From: a virus
DNA: 64,000 nucleotides
IMG/VR virus record: IMGVR_UViG_3300043409_000928
Location: 124,001 to 188,000 of that record
Reading direction: 5' to 3' (one strand)
The notes beneath the pieces are model-generated. The model did no database searches. It was given only the letters and a program-made list of their open reading frames with translations, and was not told the DNA's origin. Shown here piece by piece: positions 7,500 through 19,200 of this stretch (position 1 is its first letter; every line of letters begins with the position of its first letter). A program made the position numbers and the translations under genes.

Positions 7500-9677
7500 A
7501 TGGCAAGAGCAACCTCATCCGGCAATAAATTAAGCCATCAAAATTCATCAAGTGCAGGTGCTGGAAATAAACAGCACGGCATTTTTGTTGGCAAGGTTAA
7601 AGAAAACATAGATCCCAAAGGCCTTGGGCGTTTGCAAGTATGGATTCCGCAACTTAGTGCAGTTGGCGAAGCAGATAAAACTGGTTGGTTTACTGTTCGT
7701 TATTGTCCTCCAATGGCCGGCGCCGGTGACGAAGGCGGTGAAGCAAAGGCCAACGATGCAACAAAGTACAAGCAAACAAATCAAAGTTATGGAATGTGGA
7801 TGGTTCCACCTGACAAGAATGTACAGGTAATTTGTGGATTTTTAAATGGTGATATACACCAAGGTATATGGTGGGCATGTATGCCGCCAGACGGACATAC
7901 CCATGCATTGCCTGGTATTGCATCAGGCAGTACACACGAAGGTGCAGTATTACCTGTAGCCGAGCGTAATAGATATAATAATGCAGATCCGCAAAATGAA
8001 AATCGTCCGGAGCATATTGTTAGCAATGTTATTAAAGGACAAGGTCTAGAAAAAGATAGACAGCGTGGCCATACTAATGCAGGCCCGTTTAGAAATGCCG
8101 CAAAGCACACAGGCAAAGCCTATGGAGTACTAACACCTGGACAGCACCAGTTTGTTATGGATGATGGGCCAGATGGTCACAGCGGTCAAATTAGATTGCG
8201 TACACAAAGCGGTAACAGTATTATCATGGATAACAACTGTGGCTTCATTTATGTTATTAATGCCAATGGTAGTGCATGGTTGCAACTGGATAAAAAAGGT
8301 AACATTGACTTTTACGCGGCCGGCGACTTTAGTGTCAATGCAGAAGGCAGTATTAACCTAAGAGCAAGTGAAAATATTAACCTAGATGCCGGTATCAACA
8401 TTAATGCTGGCGCGGTTAAGAATTTCAACCTGGAAGCATGTGAAATTTTTAATGCAACTGGCACAACTGGAATGCGTTTGAGTACAGCACAAAACATGAA
8501 CATATATGCAGATAGCCAGGTTAAAGTAACGGGACAACGAATTGATTTGAATGGCCCAATTGCAGATCGTGCCACTCTTCCAACGCCAAATGCATTGATA
8601 ACAAATAGTACAGTGGGCAAGAGCATAGCTGGCCGTGTTCCAGAAGCAGAGCCGTACGGAGGACACGACTGTCGAAATCAAGGTGAACAGCCAACCGCCG
8701 CACCCGGAAGCGCAGGTGTACCAGATTCCGTGATTGAACCAGCAAAGGAAAGTTATGAAGACACGCCTGCACCAACAGAAACAAATGCAATTGATTGTGT
8801 ACCTGAACCTACACAGTCAAGACTAAGCGATGATGGATTTAAGATTCTAAAAAGCCGTGAAGCCTATCGAGGAATGATGTATAGCGATGTACAAGGACAA
8901 AGTATTGGTTACGGCATACGCTTGGATATTTTTGGTCCAAATGGTGGCGGCAAAATTGATTCTGATTTAAAACAAGCCCTAGGCGCAGGCCCGAGCGAAG
9001 CCGAAGCAAGACTGGCCAGCCGTCAGATTCTTGATAGAGAAAACACACCAAGGGTAATGCGAGCAATAGAAAAAGCCAAAGCCGGTAAAAATGCTTGTTT
9101 AACACAATCACAAATTGATGCTCTGATCATGGCATCATATGGCAGTCCAGTAAATGCAGATAAGATGGCGTTGGCACTAGTAGATGCGGCCGCCAGTCGA
9201 CCAGATGGCAAAGCCACCAACGAAGACATTGCTAAAATTTGGGCAAATACCCCATATAATAACGATAGCAAAACTAGAAATAGTGATGCAAAATATGCAA
9301 TGACTGGCAAGCCAAATCCAGATACAGTAATTAAGGAACCTGAAAAACTTCGAAATGAAGGAACTTCAATTGATCAACGAAATTACAAGAGCAACAAATG
9401 TCAGTTGCCAGCAGATACAAGTGCATGGAAAACTCCATACGGTAACGGTGGCGCATGGGCGGCCAGCACTGGCAACGCATATGGTCCACCTTCAACCGTA
9501 CACCAAGGCCAATTTGAGCGCAGTCAATATCTAAATACAGGCAATGTACCATACGGTTCTAGCTTGACAGTACAGCAATTGCGGGACAAGTACGGAGCAC
9601 CACACCTAGGGGGTAACTATCCACCAGGTGCAAATACAAAAGTAGCAGGTAATGCATCCAACAGCAATGTTGGTTAA
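7500..9677 (+). CDS. gp5: Baseplate central spike, gp5-type with lysozyme domain
   Basis: This 725-residue protein has three recognisable parts. An N-terminal OB-fold domain (about residues 25-130) starts GIFVGKVKENIDPKGLGRLQVWIP. A middle segment, about 215-370, has repeated short strands rich in INxxAxxxINL, the shape of the needle-like beta-helix. A GH24 lysozyme-like domain (about 445-600) has SREAYRGMMYSDVQG and SIGYG; Glu454 and Asp463 match the T4 lysozyme Glu11 and Asp20 in spacing. A Ser replaces the usual Thr26. In T4 gp5 the lysozyme lies between the OB domain and the needle; here it lies after the beta-repeat region. It pierces the envelope and cuts peptidoglycan during injection. 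Confidence 0.85.
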   Translation: MARATSSGNKLSHQNSSSAGAGNKQHGIFVGKVKENIDPKGLGRLQVWIPQLSAVGEADKTGWFTVRYCPPMAGAGDEGGEAKANDATKYKQTNQSYGMWMVPPDKNVQVICGFLNGDIHQGIWWACMPPDGHTHALPGIASGSTHEGAVLPVAERNRYNNADPQNENRPEHIVSNVIKGQGLEKDRQRGHTNAGPFRNAAKHTGKAYGVLTPGQHQFVMDDGPDGHSGQIRLRTQSGNSIIMDNNCGFIYVINANGSAWLQLDKKGNIDFYAAGDFSVNAEGSINLRASENINLDAGININAGAVKNFNLEACEIFNATGTTGMRLSTAQNMNIYADSQVKVTGQRIDLNGPIADRATLPTPNALITNSTVGKSIAGRVPEAEPYGGHDCRNQGEQPTAAPGSAGVPDSVIEPAKESYEDTPAPTETNAIDCVPEPTQSRLSDDGFKILKSREAYRGMMYSDVQGQSIGYGIRLDIFGPNGGGKIDSDLKQALGAGPSEAEARLASRQILDRENTPRVMRAIEKAKAGKNACLTQSQIDALIMASYGSPVNADKMALALVDAAASRPDGKATNEDIAKIWANTPYNNDSKTRNSDAKYAMTGKPNPDTVIKEPEKLRNEGTSIDQRNYKSNKCQLPADTSAWKTPYGNGGAWAASTGNAYGPPSTVHQGQFERSQYLNTGNVPYGSSLTVQQLRDKYGAPHLGGNYPPGANTKVAGNASNSNVG

Positions 9678-9705
9678 CGATAAAACCCAGCTTTATTGAT
9701 ATTGG

Positions 9706-9711
9706 TAAATA
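9706..9711 (+). promoter_or_regulatory. Late promoter element TAAATA before gp25
   Basis: GGTAAATA ends 5 nt before ATG 9717, with GGCTT between and no Shine-Dalgarno. The arrangement repeats that before 3567, including the preceding GG. Confidence 0.72.
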
Positions 9712-9716
9712 GGCTT

Positions 9717-10097
9717 ATGCCAATATTCACATCAAAATTTAGGGGTTATAGCTCAGTTGGGACTAGTTTTCTTAGTCCAACTCGATATGACATGGACCTA
9801 GCAAAACAAGACTTAATGAATCATTTTAACACTCGTAAGGGCGAGCGTGTGATGATGCCTGAGTTTGGTAGTATAATTTGGGATCTGTTATTTGAACCGT
9901 TGGATGATCAAACTAAAAAATTAATTGATGAAGATGTTCGTCAAGTTATCAAAAATGACCCACGCTGGCAACTAATTTCAGTAACAATATCTGAAGCACC
10001 CAATGCACTTAACCTTGAAGTTATAATGACATATTTGCCAGCAGATGAGACAGTACAATTACCCCTGATCTATAACAAAGGAACTAATACAGTATGA
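9717..10097 (+). CDS. gp25: Baseplate wedge subunit, gp25-type
   Basis: This 126-residue protein is of the gp25/W lysozyme-like wedge family. Motifs are the N-terminal TRYDMDLAKQDLMNHFNTRKGERVMMPEFG (quoted here in part: residues about 23-52) followed by IIWDLLFEPLD (about 54-64) and IDEDVRQVI. The family forms the ring that initiates sheath assembly. I chose ATG 9717 rather than the upstream in-frame TTG (9696), because 9717 lies 5 nt after the late promoter element and the intervening codons would lie in the promoter itself. It is followed by gp6 with an ATGA overlap. Confidence 0.88.
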   Translation: MPIFTSKFRGYSSVGTSFLSPTRYDMDLAKQDLMNHFNTRKGERVMMPEFGSIIWDLLFEPLDDQTKKLIDEDVRQVIKNDPRWQLISVTISEAPNALNLEVIMTYLPADETVQLPLIYNKGTNTV

Positions 10098-13000
10098 GCC
10101 AATCTCGACGCCTTGGTCAACTAAACGCCGCTGAAAGTTGGCTGAATAATTACCGATACTTAACAAATGCAAACTTTAAGGCCTACGACTTTGATAGTCT
10201 TAGAGCCGCATTGTTATTGCATATACAAACAAATTACCCAGAAGATTTTAACGACTTTATTAACTCAAGTGAATATGTTGGTTTAATTGATCTAATGGCA
10301 TTTATTGGACAAAACTTAGCATTCAGAAGTGATTTGAATCTTCGCGAAACTTTTCTTGAAACTGCTGAAGTACGAGGCAATGTATTAAGTATTGCCCGTC
10401 AACTTGGCTATAAGCCATTCCGCAATGGCGGTGCTTCAGGATTCTTAAGACTTAAGGCAATTAATACCACACAAAATATCTATGATAGCAAAGGAAACAA
10501 CTTGGCTGGGCAGACCATTGTTTGGGGTGATCCTCTAAATTATGATTTTAGCGAACAGTTTATTACAATTATCAATCAGGTGTTGAATAAATCCAATCCA
10601 GTTGGACGCCCTATCAGTAGCATTGTTGACAACGGCACAATTCGTCAATTGTATCAAGTTGACCAGCTGGAAAACAGAACAATGGTCGAAACATTAGGCC
10701 TACCATCAAGAAATAACACAACCTATCCATGTGAAATTATTCCAGTAAACATTGACGTAGACACACAGCTTTCAATTGAAAGCGAACCAAATCCCTACGG
10801 TTATCTGTCAATGTTGTTCAACAACGACGGTACTGGATATGCAAATACTGGCAATGGATGGTTCTTTATGTTCAAGCAAGGTAGTTTGAAATTTGAGGAT
10901 TATGTAATTACCGACTTGGTTGAAAATCGTGTGATTGACATTCAAACAGATAATATCAACGAAACAGATATCTGGGTACAAAGTATTGACGGCGATGGCC
11001 GCATATTGAGTACATGGACACCAGTTCCAAGTACCGTAGGTAAAAATATTATATTCAACGGTGTTGATAAAGACAACAGAAACCTTTATGAAGTAATTAC
11101 TAGAGAAAACGATTCCGTATCTATTAAATTTGGAGACGGTACATTTTCAAATATACCAACAGGTAACATTCGTGTTTGGTTCCGTCAAAGTGCAAACGAG
11201 TCTGTAATATTCAGCCCATTGGATGTAGCCGGAACACAAATTGCATTACGCTACCTTGACAGCACAGGAGCTTCACAAGATCTAATTTGTACATTAGAGT
11301 TAACAGATATTTCAGCCAGCACTCCAACCGAAACGCTATCACAAATTAAAAATCGTGCAAGTCGTACAGCAGCCAGTCAAGAACGAATGATCACTGCAAG
11401 TGATTATAATGTGTATCCTGAAGGAAAAGTAGGTGGCATAGACAAAATTAAAGCGGTCAATAGAACACATGCTGGTCAAAGCTTGTTTACAGACTTTCAA
11501 GATCCAACTGGAACCTATCGTCCTGTGATTTCACTTGCTGATGATGCATTTATATACTCAACTGAAATTATTCAACAATACACAGTCAATGGAGATATGG
11601 GCAAAGAAGAAGTGTTTTCGTGGATGGAGAATCTCTTGCTAGAAAGAGGAATTCACCAGTTATACTACAGAAAATATCAAACGGTTATGCCTATAGACAT
11701 AGTATATTGGATGAATACAGATTCTGCAAATAGCGCAAGCCACGGATATTTTACACTGGACGACGGCACAGGTTTGCCATTGAGAATTGGCAAAGGTAAC
11801 CCAGACCTGCTGTATAGAACTATCAAGAAAAATACTCTTATTAAGACAATTGATGGCAAATGGTCTAAGATTTTAGATGTTTATAGAGAAGGGTTTGGCC
11901 TTACCGACAACACAGGAACTAATACAGGACTTCGTGCAAACGGTCAAGGCGCGATATTTTTAAATACTATCATTGACGCAGACGCACCGTTGCGAGTAAC
12001 TGAATGGTTCCCGTCGTTACGTAGCATTTTTGCACCAACAGAAAAAATAGAAATTTTAAGAGAGTTAGAAAGTTTTCGTTCATTTGGACTGCGATACGAT
12101 CAAACTTTTGATCGCTGGCGCATAATTCGTGCAGACAATATTGATACTAGCAACAACTTTAGTTTAACTCGTGCAGGGGACAATACAAATCAATCACTTG
12201 ATGCCAGTTGGCTAATCCGTATGGATTATGATACTTTAACAGGTATTTGGAATGCAACTACTCGTAAAGATCAAACGGTACTTGGAAGTGTTAACCAACT
12301 TGCATTTTATAATCAGCGATTTGGCAAAGGCATTGATCAAAGTGCTAGAAAAATTATTACCGACCATATTAAGATTTTAAAAATCAATGAAGATATCACT
12401 GAAGAGCTTGAGCTAGACATTGCAGATTATTTTAAATTAGACGATGGCCGTTACGATTCAAACAGAGTTATATTGTGGATGCCTGGTATGGCCCACGGGC
12501 TAGTCCCCAATGATCCTTATATAATTAATAAACTCCTTGGCACCCGAACCCTTATGTTGGAACGATTGCCTTACCTGGATGCAGTTGGACAGTATACACT
12601 GAAACCAGTTGCTGGCGAAACTACAAATACTAAAGTTGGACCGTTGTCTGGCAGACAAGGCATTAAGATTCAATACAACCATGTGCCATTGAGAGATACA
12701 CGAGTAAATGCAACAACAACAAATATCATGGACATGTTTGTTCTAACTAGTGAATATAACGCTACCTTTAGAACATGGGTTGCTGGTGGCGCTCGGACCC
12801 GACAGGAACCTCTGGCATTAGATTCTTACAGCCTTGGTGTGTTAATGGCAGATATTATTCCTTATAAAAGTGTAAGCGATACAATCATTTTCCACCCTGT
12901 TAAGTATAAGATTATTTTTGGGCCAACTAGTACTTTAAGAAACCAAGTAAAAATTCGTGTAACCAAAACAGATGGAACAAAGATCAGCGATGCTGAAATA

Positions 13001-13273
13001 CGCTCGCGTGTCATTCAATCAATCAATGATTACTTTAGTGTTGACAACTGGGATTTTGGAGAATCATTCTTCTTCACCGATATGGCATCCTGGGTGCATA
13101 CACAGTTAAATGGTATGATTACAAGCATTGCATTAATACCTCGACAAAACGGTCTAACACCAAACGACATGTTTCAAATTCGTTGCGAAGACGATGAGCT
13201 TTTAATTAGTAGCGCCACAGTAAGTGATGTCGAAGTTATTAACAGCACTATGTCTATTACAACAAGCGTTTAA
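10094..13273 (+). CDS. gp6: Baseplate wedge subunit, gp6-type
   Basis: This 1059-residue protein is much longer than T4 gp6 (660). It begins with a helical SLRAALLLHIQTNYPEDFNDF segment (about residues 34-55) and RETFLETAEVRGNVLSIARQLGYK (in part) typical of gp6/gpJ wedge proteins. The C-terminus (about 985-1040) has RSRVIQSINDYFSVDNWDFG and FFFTDMASWVH, also typical. It should form the inner baseplate ring with gp25 and gp53. Its ATG overlaps the gp25 stop (ATGA). The extra central 400 residues, with several beta-rich segments, are an insertion relative to T4. Confidence 0.85.
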   Translation: MSQSRRLGQLNAAESWLNNYRYLTNANFKAYDFDSLRAALLLHIQTNYPEDFNDFINSSEYVGLIDLMAFIGQNLAFRSDLNLRETFLETAEVRGNVLSIARQLGYKPFRNGGASGFLRLKAINTTQNIYDSKGNNLAGQTIVWGDPLNYDFSEQFITIINQVLNKSNPVGRPISSIVDNGTIRQLYQVDQLENRTMVETLGLPSRNNTTYPCEIIPVNIDVDTQLSIESEPNPYGYLSMLFNNDGTGYANTGNGWFFMFKQGSLKFEDYVITDLVENRVIDIQTDNINETDIWVQSIDGDGRILSTWTPVPSTVGKNIIFNGVDKDNRNLYEVITRENDSVSIKFGDGTFSNIPTGNIRVWFRQSANESVIFSPLDVAGTQIALRYLDSTGASQDLICTLELTDISASTPTETLSQIKNRASRTAASQERMITASDYNVYPEGKVGGIDKIKAVNRTHAGQSLFTDFQDPTGTYRPVISLADDAFIYSTEIIQQYTVNGDMGKEEVFSWMENLLLERGIHQLYYRKYQTVMPIDIVYWMNTDSANSASHGYFTLDDGTGLPLRIGKGNPDLLYRTIKKNTLIKTIDGKWSKILDVYREGFGLTDNTGTNTGLRANGQGAIFLNTIIDADAPLRVTEWFPSLRSIFAPTEKIEILRELESFRSFGLRYDQTFDRWRIIRADNIDTSNNFSLTRAGDNTNQSLDASWLIRMDYDTLTGIWNATTRKDQTVLGSVNQLAFYNQRFGKGIDQSARKIITDHIKILKINEDITEELELDIADYFKLDDGRYDSNRVILWMPGMAHGLVPNDPYIINKLLGTRTLMLERLPYLDAVGQYTLKPVAGETTNTKVGPLSGRQGIKIQYNHVPLRDTRVNATTTNIMDMFVLTSEYNATFRTWVAGGARTRQEPLALDSYSLGVLMADIIPYKSVSDTIIFHPVKYKIIFGPTSTLRNQVKIRVTKTDGTKISDAEIRSRVIQSINDYFSVDNWDFGESFFFTDMASWVHTQLNGMITSIALIPRQNGLTPNDMFQIRCEDDELLISSATVSDVEVINSTMSITTSV

Positions 13274-13281
13274 GGTAACAA

Positions 13282-16200
13282 ATGGCTAAGAATCCTAAAA
13301 AATTAAATCCAATTGATCCATTGATTAAAACATGGCCAGGCCAATCGTTAAACACGGGAGTTGTTCCTGCCACAACTGATCTACTTCCTGGCATTTTTAG
13401 AACTGACACCAATAAGAAAGTTATTAGTGCAATCATGGAAGACTTATTTCAACCTGCGTCTTTAGAAACACTAAACTTTTTAGTTGGAAGAAATACATCC
13501 AGAAGCAAAGACAATAACTTTTTACCACATCCAACTGCCCGTCGCCAATTAGAAGCTGGTCTTGTTGTATTCACCAATGATGGTGTTGAGACTTTAAGTG
13601 CTGACGATGTTGCTAGAGGTTGGGAATTTAACAACAGAGAAAATGAATTACCTGTTCCATTGGGAGTATTAAATTTACCTATTGATCCAGATAAATTTGT
13701 GAACTGGTCTGATTATTATTGGATTGAAGAAGGCATGCCTTCTGTTAACGTAACAGGCGGCACCCAAGAACAATACTACGACATCAGTAGAGACATTGTT
13801 GGCAGCAGATATTATACACTTCCTATACAGCGCAACGGCCGCGCACTAGAATTAAAAAATGGCATGCGTTTGATTTTCCAACAGCATCCATTCCAAACAG
13901 GTATTGCCGCAGACGAACGCATTGCCTATGTTTCAACTGGTGCAATGGCTGACTCATTGCATTTTGAATTACTAGGATACGATAAACAACTTATTAGCAT
14001 TAGTGTCACTACTGACAGTATTGACGAAGTTACAAACTTACCAATCAGGAAAACCATCCAGCAAGTACAAGGCACGGACTATAGTATCTATGGCAATGAA
14101 ATACAATGGATTGTTAGACCAACAGTAGGCGACAATATCCATGTATTTCTATTAGATTACTATCTGACCAGAGATGACTACAAGCAAATGCGTGTCTGGC
14201 AAGTAGAAGGCGTTGGATCAGAAAAAGGTATTCGATTATTAGGCCGCTCTCACCAAATAACAAATACTGTTTATAGTAAAATAACACAAGGCCTTTGGGA
14301 TCAAACTGCAATACCATGGGACCGCATTGAATGGGATGGCAACATCTTGGGTATCAATGCAAAACATTATGTACTACAAAAAGTAGGTGCAGAAAATAGA
14401 AACGCACACAGCCGAGTTAATGTATGGTATCACAAGGATACCATACAGACTTTAGCAACCTTCTTAGACATCCCGTTTAATGACATTGCTAAGCCATCCA
14501 GCAAGGGTCTTCGCCCAATCTTGGAATTTGATCACAGACTGGAATTATGGAATCATGGAAAGACATATCGTCCATGGGTCAACAGTGTTGAGTCTAGTAA
14601 GTCGTCTCCAAACACGTATGTGGGAATGCCTTTAAAAGAATTTAGCATTGAACAAAAGATTGCAAATGAAGATACACTTGACTATCAATTGAATACCGCT
14701 CCACGAATCTTATGGTTAACAACAAATAGTACTGTTGTTAACAAAATTATCAATTTTATTTCAGAAGACGGTGTTATTACTGGCTATTTTGTCGAGACTG
14801 CAAATGCAGATGATGCAGTGGTTGTGGCTAATCCTTTTTATGTCAGCGGCCTTTCGTACACTGAATACTATTGGTTACCAACTGGCGAAGCAAGATTGGC
14901 CAACTACAGAAAAACTAGAACCACTCATCCTCTGTTTGAATTATACAGTAGAGATGGTATAAAATTAAGTGATCCTGCCAGCACTACTACAGGAACTCGA
15001 CCAGGAGTTGTTAACAGTACAATTATACAATTAGCATCAAATGGAGATACAGTAGATAACGAATCAGGTTATAAATTGAAATTTTTAACTAGTCAATTCA
15101 ATCAACTAAGCGAAGGCAACATTGCTAAAAATGCAATGTATGATATCTCATATGAATTTACTCAACAGGTTTATGCTGTATATTTTGAAGCGGGTGCGGC
15201 CAAGACCGTGCCAGGCCCGTATTCGTATAGAATTATACAAGGTAAGCCGCTTGAATACGAACTTAGTAACGGTTGGAAAAGGGCATGGTTTAGATTAAAG
15301 TCATGGGCAATTCGACGCATTGATATAACAGGCGATACTGTTATCCCACTTGATACCACAATGTGGCCAACATATAACTGGGGAATTTCTCCAATTGCCG
15401 GAGAAGCAAAATTTATTCATCTGGACGACTTTAAACCGGTGGTTGAAAATTGTGCAGTTGTTGCTCGCGGCGAGTTGGCCATATTTGATATGTACTTCCC
15501 GCTGGTCTCGTCTGTAATTGTTAACTTTGGCTCGGCTGAAATTGAACTCGATGTAGTCAACGGCAAACTCGAATTTGTAGTGCCATCAACAGCTAGCGAT
15601 ATATGTACAATCAGCTGGCTCAATAATAAATTAACTTTCAGAGTAATTGAAACCTATCAAGATCCGAGAAATGTAAAAGTCAAATTGAACGGCCTTCCAG
15701 CAGAGTATGAGTTTAATGTAGTAAGAGCAGGCACTGACATATTATCTGTGTCGCTGGTTATGACCGGCACAGGCACAATAGATATAATGCATCAGGGCAA
15801 CAGAGTAGAAACTGATATTTTAACAGCCATTCCAGGATTTGATCTTAATGCAGACCAGCTGACGGGTTTTGGCAATGTTGCATTGTCTACTTCTTCACTT
15901 TCTGTTGGTCGACTAGTTGGTGGGCTACAAGCAGAAATTGAAGCAACCAAAAGAAAAGGTCAGTCATGGATTGATTGTATGGCAGTTGGAGCAATGAGTG
16001 GCATATTGATGGCACAACACAGTTCTATCCGTGCCGCCTGGGCTACTTTTAAATTAAACCCGTCGTTGGACAAATTACTAATTGCAAGATCAATGGCATC
16101 ATGGCGCTGGTATCGTCGATTTATCAACAAGCTAGAAGAAAGTTTAACAATTTTAGATTTAGACAACACAACTACTGCATCTGCGCTAGATAGGATACTA

Positions 16201-19200
16201 GAAGAATTACTACTGGGAACCAATTACAGTTCAACTGATGCAGTCACTGGCATGGCATTTACTACCAACGGAATGCTACCAACGGAATATAATGTTACTG
16301 TGTTGCAGTCACGCTTTGCACTGGCATCACTGCTAGAGACTGGTATAAATGGAAACGACCATGTATATTTTTACTTGAATGGCCAACTATTAAAGAACAG
16401 AGTTGATTACACATTTGATACTGTATCAAATGAAGTAGTTTTAAAACTGCCTGCATCCGTTGGAAGCACAGTTACAATATTTCAGGCCAATGAAGCAGAT
16501 GTGTTTACCGCTATTCCAGCAAGCCCTGCCAAGTTAGGTCTTTCTGGAGTATACGAGCCTAAGATTGTTGTTGAAGCATGGGGAGATGAAACTAGAACAT
16601 TAATACAAAGACACGATGGTTCTAGGATAACAGCATATACACCGCCAGATGAATCAACAGTTGAAAATTATATTCTTAATAAGATTATTCTTGAATTTGA
16701 AACACGGGTATTCAATGGTATTATAAAAACAGTAGGCGACATTGGCGTACAACTTCAAGTCAACAATTTTAACAATAAAGATCCGTTAGAAGCACTGGCA
16801 AGGGCACAACTTGAATGGTATTCTACTAACAGTATTAATTTTAGAGATCGTTCAGATTTTAAACTGACAGATCCATGGACATGGAACTATAGTGGATACA
16901 GTTGGAGAGGCATGTACATTAACTATTTTGGAACATACAATCTAAATACAGCACCGTGGGAATCGCTAGGTTATAGTATTATGCCAGCATGGTGGGATAG
17001 TCATTATTCGTGGACTGACGCAGGCAAGCGAGCTAGCTTAGAATTTGCATTGCAAAATGGTATTACAAGCAGTCCTGCAGATGCATTAACAATTAACCCT
17101 GCGTTTGTTCGCAATGTTGATTCTTTCCCAGTTGGCACAGATGGAAAGTTATTGGATCCAGTAATCTGGGGAATTGATGCACCAACAGCAGACGAAGCCG
17201 AACAGCCTTGGGAAATTGGTTCTTGGGGAACTGCTGAAACAGCATGGAGAAGAAGCATTGCCGGAGCATGGGCCGGTGTGCTATATGCTGTCAATGACTA
17301 CGCATACCTGAGCGAGTTTTTTGACAGCTCAGTTGATCCGTTCTCTATGCAATTGCAATTTGATAATGATAGTGTTAAACCTAAAAGCTTTAATTCTATG
17401 AGTCCAAGTCAATTCTTTCAAGACCGCCCAACAGTTGGCATAGGTGCAGTGATATTTGAAGCTTATAGAGAATTTAATTTAATTGGCGAAACTCCACTAA
17501 TTGATCTGATGTCAATTAACATTCGTGTCGGATTTGGCATAGGTGGATTTAGCGACAATGATTTCACATTAAAAATGCCATTTGCTAAATTTCAAATTGG
17601 TAGTTATGTACCGGACGAAGATGTATTAATGACTCTAAGCGAAGGCGTAGCATTGCCAGCATTACGATACACTGCGGTTCGCATTGAAAAAGACAATGAA
17701 GGTTTCAGAGTCTATGGATTTGATCCAGGCCAACGCTACTTTACTATTTTTCAGCCATCTACTCGTAGTAGCACTGGCAATTTTCCAAGTACACGACAAC
17801 AACTGGTAACAAGCTATGGTACTTTTATAGAATACTTAGAATGGGACCAAGCTGGGACTGTGGTACCGTATGGACAGCTTGTTTCAAACAAACAGGACCT
17901 GTTGACATTCTTACTGGGCCTAGGGGAATTTCAAGCCAGCAAGGGACTGATGCTGGATCAAATTAACGATCGAGGAACAGTTACCACATGGAAGCAGGCT
18001 GCAATTGACGCATTTGCATGGATTGAAGAAAATTGGGGTGACCGTCACTACTGTGTGGTTGGTGTTGCAACCAATGATGGTTTAAAGTTTTATCACGAAA
18101 GAGGTATGCTAGACAGGCTTGACAGTGAAGTAGGACAAAGCGGTAAAATTTTATTCAACTCGGGCAGATCGGCTCTTGCAAATGAAATTCTAATCACACG
18201 CGAGTATGAGCCTAATGTGGATAAAATTTCTCCGGCAAGCGATGAACAAATTGTGTTTGCTGATATTAGATTGCGCGAATATGAACATGTAGTTTATATC
18301 AATAGAAGAACTAAGTTCAGCGATACCATTGTTGACTTCTTAACAGGAGCAAGACTTGATAGTTTAAAATTCTCTGGTCGTAGGTCATACGCTTGGACAG
18401 GCCGCCCCAACGCCCGAGGCCTAATTCCAAATGAAACCGGAATTGTGCCCAGTTTTGATGCAATAGTATCTGACATCATTGAAAGTCATAAACCTGAATC
18501 AAGCGCATTTGATGGGTTCAAGAGTCGTGTGTCGCGAGCAAACTCAGTGCCGTCTAAGGACACAGTTGTATTTGATATTATACAAGATCCCAATGCGGCA
18601 TTTTTATATAGACAAGGTTTACAAACAGCATCTGGTACCAACTTGGCAATTGATGCATTATTTAGAAATGTAAATTTTGATATTCCAGGTCGTCTACAAG
18701 ATGTAAGTGTTAACGAACAGTGGATGTTTGATACAGGCAACTATGGTCGCCTTGGTGAACAAAAAATTTGGGAAATTGAATTACGCAAAGAAGATTTTAC
18801 TGGCAATAGACAAATTATTCGATTTAAAGAAGTTAATACAGCAGTAGACTTGCAAGGCGACAATATTATTGATATCATTGGCGTAAATGATCCGCGCTGG
18901 GTTACACGGCCAACCAACTCGGTTGACTTCAGAACCATCTCTCGTAATAACATAACGCTCGAGTATAGCAAACAAAACGGATGGTTACCAAGTGCTGGTA
19001 TTGCCGAGTTAACAGATACCAATATACAAATAGTCACTTTAGATGACCTAAACTATAGTGATTTGCTAGGACTAACAGACATTGCAAATAATGTAACCAA
19101 TACATTAACTACAGGTAAACTATTTGCAATCAGGTCATTCAGCAAATACGGTGATTATGAAGTTGGCGACTATACATGGTATACTGGTATTTTATATCAA

